Positions 61,042 to 64,000 of a DNA stretch of 64,000 nt are shown piece by piece; within the stretch, counting starts at the first letter, position 1, and each line of letters begins with the position of its first letter. Under the pieces are notes generated by a model. The model was given only the letters and a program-made list of their open reading frames with translations. It was not told where the DNA came from and searched no databases. The position numbers and the translations under genes were made by a program. Origin of the DNA: Knufia peltigerae (Eukaryota > Ascomycota > Eurotiomycetes > Chaetothyriales > Trichomeriaceae); NCBI GenBank assembly GCA_030247855.1, contig JAPDRN010000114.1, positions 47,970 through 111,969 of the forward strand, written 5' to 3'.

Positions 61042-61704
61042 ATGAAAGCTCTCTCCATTCCGCTGCTGTTGGGCATTGCGCTGGCCAGTGGCCCGGCCTG
61101 GGCCCAGGCAGACGTCAGCAAGGTCAATGGCAGCATCAGCGCCGATCCGGGCCAGCGCTACGGCAAGCTGGACACCGTCAATGGCGGCATCCGTGTAGGA
61201 GAAGGCGTGGAAGCCGGCAGCATCGACACCGTCAACGGCGGCGTCAAGGTCGCCGATCGTGCCCGCACCGGCAGCATCGAGACCGTCAACGGCGGCGTCC
61301 GCCTGGGTCGCGAAGTGACGGCCCACGGCAATGTCAGCACGGTCAACGGCAGCATCTTCGCCGACCAGGGCAGCCAGATCGAAGGCGGCGTGGAAACCGT
61401 CAATGGTGGCATCGGCCTGGTCGGCAGCCGTGTGCGCAAGGACGTGGAGACGGTCAACGGTGACATCACCATCGGCATCGGCTCGCAGGTCGGCGGCGGC
61501 GTGCATGTGCGCAAGCCGAACTTCAGTGTCTCGCTGACGGCCAGTCGCAAGCCGCGGGTCATCATCGGCCCGAATGCCGTGGTCAACGGCAGCCTGCTGT
61601 TCGAGCGTGAAGTGGTGCTGTACGTCCACCGCAGTGCACGCATCGGCCCGGTCACCGGCGCCGATCCAATTCCCTTCGATACCGATACCGCCCCGGCCGA
61701 CTGA
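61042..61704 (+). CDS. secreted VNG-repeat protein, likely beta-solenoid
   Basis: Protein of 220 aa with signal peptide (IPLLLGIALASGPAWAQA). The tripeptide VNG occurs eight times (residues 28, 46, 64, 82, 101, 120, 138, 181); the first seven are 18-19 residues apart, usually as TVNGGV or TVNGSI. That even spacing is what a right-handed beta-helix with 18-residue coils would show, as in bactofilin and DUF4097-like proteins. C-terminus less regular. Predicted periplasmic; function unknown. Divergent from envC. Confidence 0.75.
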   Translation: MKALSIPLLLGIALASGPAWAQADVSKVNGSISADPGQRYGKLDTVNGGIRVGEGVEAGSIDTVNGGVKVADRARTGSIETVNGGVRLGREVTAHGNVSTVNGSIFADQGSQIEGGVETVNGGIGLVGSRVRKDVETVNGDITIGIGSQVGGGVHVRKPNFSVSLTASRKPRVIIGPNAVVNGSLLFEREVVLYVHRSARIGPVTGADPIPFDTDTAPAD

Positions 61705-61782
61705 GCCTGCGGCTTGGGCGATACTCCCCGATACCGGTCGCGCTTGCTGCGCGGTCGTCCCTTGTGTTTCCAGGAACCGATG

Positions 61783-63498
61783 ATGCCCCGCAAACTCCTC
61801 CTGTGCCTGGCCGCCGCGGCCGCACTCAGTGCCTGCAAAGGCGAAGACACCCCGGCTCCGGCGCCCGGCGCCGACAGCGCCGCCAAGCCGGCCACGCACA
61901 CCTTCTCAGCCGCGATCAACACGGCCGACTTCGCCGAGATGGTGAAGACCCTGGCCTCTGACGAGTTCGAAGGCCGCTCGCCCGGCAGCAAGGGTGAAGA
62001 ACTGACCATCAACTACATCCGCGACCAGATGCAACGCATCGGCCTGCAACCCGGCAACGGCGACAGCTGGTTCCAGGACGTGCCGATGACCGAGACCACG
62101 GCCGATGAATCGACCGTGCTCACCCTCACCCAGGGCGGCAAGACCCGCGAGCTGAAGTTCGGCACCGACATGGTGGTGGGCACCCGTACCGGCCAGACAG
62201 AAGTGAAGGTCGATGCCAGCGACCTCGTCTTCGTCGGCTACGGCGTGGATGCACCGGAGCAGAAGTGGAATGATTACGCCGGCCAGGACTGGAAGGGCAA
62301 GACGGTGGTCATGTTCGTCAACGACCCCGGCTTCCATGTCGATGATGAAAAGCTGTTCGACGGCAAGCGCATGACCTACTACGGCCGCTGGACCTACAAG
62401 TTCGAGGAAGCTGCGCGCAAGGGAGCTGCTGCCGCGCTGATCGTCCATGACACCGCGGGCGCTTCGTACGGCTGGGACGTGGTGAAGAACTCCTGGGCCG
62501 GCCCGCAGTACGACCTGCCGGCCAAGGACGATGCAGAGCCGCGCCTGCCGGTACAGGGCTGGTTGAGCGCCGACGCGGCCAAGGCCCTGTTCGCCGGCGC
62601 CGGGCTGGATCTGGACCAGGCCTACAAGGACGCCAGCAAGCCCGGTTTCAAACCGGTACCACTGAAGGCAACCGCGTCGGTGGACCTGAAGAGCAAGGTC
62701 GCGCAGAAGCAGTCGCGCAACGTGGTGGGTGTGCTGCCTGGCAGCAAGCGCGCCGATGAGGCCGTGCTGTACATGGCGCACTGGGACCACCTCGGCAAGC
62801 ACGAGGGCGAACGGGGCGACAACATCTACAACGGTGCCGTCGACAACGCGACCGGCGTGGCCGGCATTCTTGAGGTGGCCGAAGCGATGGCCCATCAGGA
62901 ACCGAAGCCGGAACGTTCGGTGGTGTTCCTGGCGGTGACCCTGGAAGAATCCGGCCTGTTGGGTTCGAAGTACTACGTCGCCCACCCGACCTTCCCGCTG
63001 GACAAGATCGCCGGTGTCATCAACATCGACGCGATGTCGGTGGCCGGTCGTGCCAAGGACGTGACGGTGACCGGCTTCGGCAGTTCCGAGCTGGAAGACA
63101 TCCTCAAGCCGCTGGCCGCAGCCCAGGAGCGCACCCTGCACGGCGAGACCTCGGTGCAGAGCGGCTTCTACTTCCGTTCGGATCACTTCAACTTCGCCAA
63201 GGCAGGTGTGCCGGCGCTGTATGCCGACGGCGGCGAGGACCTGCGCGACGGCGGCGTCGAGGCGGGCCGCAAGGCGGCCGCCGACTACGGTTCCAACCGC
63301 TACCACGGCCCGAAGGATGAGTATGACCCGGCCACCTGGAAGCTGGATGGCACCGTCGAGGACCTGCAGCTGATGTACGGCGTCGGCAAGGAACTGGCCG
63401 GCGGCGATCGTTGGCCCAACTGGTACGAAGGCAATCCGTTCAAGGCTGCCCGCGACACGATGATGAAGGCCAAGGTACCGGCCGCTGCGGCGAAGTAA
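61783..63498 (+). CDS. M28-family metallopeptidase lipoprotein
   Basis: Protein of 571 aa. Lipobox LSAC near residue 16 (ATG at 61783; the ATG at 61780 is too close to AGGAA). A PA-like insert (about residues 130-290) splits the peptidase, as in M28 aminopeptidases. Zinc ligands: His in LYMAHWDHLG, bridging Asp in GAVDNATGVAGI, catalytic Glu pair in TLEESGLLGS, Asp in INIDAMS, and His in RYHGPKDEYDP. Removes N-terminal amino acids from peptides in the periplasm. Monocistronic with its own terminator. Confidence 0.9.
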   Translation: MPRKLLLCLAAAAALSACKGEDTPAPAPGADSAAKPATHTFSAAINTADFAEMVKTLASDEFEGRSPGSKGEELTINYIRDQMQRIGLQPGNGDSWFQDVPMTETTADESTVLTLTQGGKTRELKFGTDMVVGTRTGQTEVKVDASDLVFVGYGVDAPEQKWNDYAGQDWKGKTVVMFVNDPGFHVDDEKLFDGKRMTYYGRWTYKFEEAARKGAAAALIVHDTAGASYGWDVVKNSWAGPQYDLPAKDDAEPRLPVQGWLSADAAKALFAGAGLDLDQAYKDASKPGFKPVPLKATASVDLKSKVAQKQSRNVVGVLPGSKRADEAVLYMAHWDHLGKHEGERGDNIYNGAVDNATGVAGILEVAEAMAHQEPKPERSVVFLAVTLEESGLLGSKYYVAHPTFPLDKIAGVINIDAMSVAGRAKDVTVTGFGSSELEDILKPLAAAQERTLHGETSVQSGFYFRSDHFNFAKAGVPALYADGGEDLRDGGVEAGRKAAADYGSNRYHGPKDEYDPATWKLDGTVEDLQLMYGVGKELAGGDRWPNWYEGNPFKAARDTMMKAKVPAAAAK

Positions 63499-63524
63499 GT
63501 CCCCCTGCCGTTGAGCTGTACACA

Positions 63525-63554
63525 AAGCGGCGCCCCTTGGGGCGCCGCTTCTTT
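63525..63554 (+). terminator. terminator of the M28 peptidase gene
   Basis: AAGCGGCGCC / GGCGCCGCTT stem with a six-nt loop and a T-rich run, 26 nt after the stop codon. Confidence 0.85.
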
Positions 63555-63576
63555 TGTGCGTGAGTGCTGGGCGCCG

Positions 63577-63601
63577 GTAGTGCCGGCCGCTGGCCGGCAA
63601 C
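63577..63601 (+). repeat. SMAG/REP palindrome
   Basis: GTAG plus TGCCGGCC-GCT-GGCCGGCA. Inverted pair with the next element, 27 nt apart. Confidence 0.85.
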
Positions 63602-63628
63602 CACGTGCAGCCGCGTGATGTTCATGAG

Positions 63629-63653
63629 GTTGCCGGCCAGCGGCCGGCACTAC
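63629..63653 (-). repeat. SMAG/REP palindrome
   Basis: TGCCGGCC-AGC-GGCCGGCA ending in CTAC; partner of 63577-63601, at the end of the rRNA operon. Confidence 0.85.
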
Positions 63654-63675
63654 CTTCAGTTTCTCGCGCGCAAAG

Positions 63676-63707
63676 AAAAACCCCGCTGCGTGAGCAGCGG
63701 GGTTTTT
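63676..63707 (-). terminator. rRNA operon terminator after distal 5S
   Basis: Perfect 14-bp stem AAAAACCCCGCTGC / GCAGCGGGGTTTTT with four-nt loop, eight nt beyond the 5S 3' end. One loop base differs from the copy at 63923-63954. Confidence 0.9.
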
Positions 63708-63715
63708 GATGTGAA

Positions 63716-63830
63716 CCCTGGCGATGACCTACTCTCGCATGGCTTAGGCCACACTACCATCGGCGCAGCTACGTTTCACTTCCGAGTTCGGGATGGGATC
63801 GGGTGGTTCCATAGCGCTAATTTCACCAGG
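63716..63830 (-). rRNA. rrf: 5S ribosomal RNA (distal copy)
   Basis: Reads on the minus strand as a complete 115-nt 5S: ends pair (CCTGG with CCAGG), and the loop A/helix III block CCCGATCCCATCCCGAACTC, GTGAAAC and GATGGTAGTGTGG are canonical, as is AGAGTAGGTCATCGCCAGGG at the 3' end. It is the last gene of an rRNA operon that enters from the right edge. Confidence 0.95.
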
Positions 63831-63922
63831 GAGGCGGTTGCAGCAGCGCTTGCAGCGCCAGCTCGCGTACTTGCCCTTGGGGCGGAAGGAACTCAAAAAA
63901 GCAGAGCCTTCACTTAATAGAG

Positions 63923-63954
63923 AAAAACCCCGCTGCATGAGCAGCGGGGTTTTT
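63923..63954 (-). terminator. terminator between the two 5S genes
   Basis: Same 14-bp stem as 63676-63707. It follows the proximal 5S, so only read-through transcripts would reach the distal copy. Confidence 0.85.
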
Positions 63955-63963
63955 GGGTATAAA

Positions 63964-64000
63964 CCCTGGCGATGACCTACTCTCGCATGGCTTAGGCCAC
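63964..64000 (-). rRNA. rrf: 5S ribosomal RNA (proximal copy, 3' part)
   Basis: The last 37 nt of a second 5S gene, identical to the corresponding part of the distal copy; cut by the window edge. Confidence 0.9.

Noticed and set aside
1029..63653. CRISPR-like repeats
   Set aside because: The repeats are palindromic, dispersed, in both orientations, and lack regular spacers or cas genes.
63719..63975. Short open frames across the 5S genes
   Set aside because: They are translations of rRNA sequence and terminators.

Overview
The window looks like a core-genome stretch of a Xanthomonadaceae gammaproteobacterium, most likely the Stenotrophomonas maltophilia complex. The DNA is very GC-rich. It is sprinkled with short palindromes carrying GTAG at one end (the SMAG/REP type known from S. 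maltophilia). Every recognisable protein is of xanthomonad type, and the rRNA operon end on the right carries an extra 5S copy. I see no prophage, transposase gene, integron, tRNA or CRISPR array.

Layout, left to right. 67-3682: an ELM1-family protein, a DUF2145 secreted protein, a tandem pair of related secreted proteins and a queuosine-precursor (VUT) transporter. 3816-8495: glnE on the minus strand and a succinyl-CoA:acetate CoA-transferase on the plus strand, separated by inverted repeats and an orphan terminator that may belong to a small RNA. 8591-12505: HglS/YdcJ-type 2-oxoadipate dioxygenase, a HAD hydrolase, an EF-hand protein and small secreted or membrane proteins. 13078-25746: a divergent cluster that fits scavenging of cell-wall peptides (VanX-type dipeptidase, serine hydrolase, Oar-like TonB receptor and transglutaminase on one side; NlpC/P60 peptidase, L-Ala-D/L-Glu epimerase, MurR/RpiR regulator, YkuD-type enzyme and amino-acid permease on the other). 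25828-33805: small conserved proteins, a PQQ-type sugar dehydrogenase, a GH3 beta-glucosidase with a LacI-type operator, an MscS channel, folB and an Abi/HEPN-like protein. 33851-40227: tsaD, then rpsU-yqeY-yihY-dnaG, a phosphatase-like protein and a bile-acid-symporter-like carrier. 41164-49719: the aa3 cytochrome c oxidase block (structural subunits, Cox11, SURF1, a SCO-like protein and the haem O and haem A synthases). 49993-55002: putA and a pnuC-nadR pair for nicotinamide riboside salvage. 55116-63498: FadL, rhomboid protease, S41 protease, EnvC, a VNG-repeat protein and an M28 peptidase. 63716-64000: the end of an rRNA operon on the minus strand with two tandem 5S genes, each followed by its own terminator.

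Several genes form working units. The cta block builds, haemylates and metallates a proton-pumping oxidase. pnuC and nadR overlap and import then phosphorylate and adenylate nicotinamide riboside. The 13-26 kb cluster can be read as one pathway from outer-membrane uptake to cytoplasmic L-Ala plus L-Glu; that reading is inference from family functions and gene order.

The non-coding fraction is unusually structured. Five repeat types occur: SMAG palindromes; GGGTCAGAGCC-type palindromes, one of them a perfect 40-mer; a perfect 30-bp stem at 28720-28786; a roughly 100-bp two-stem element in two copies whose stems differ by compensatory changes; and an 18-bp inverted repeat that brackets the larger of the two element-bearing gaps. 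Start codons were picked from ribosome-binding sites and family lengths; GTG and TTG starts are noted.
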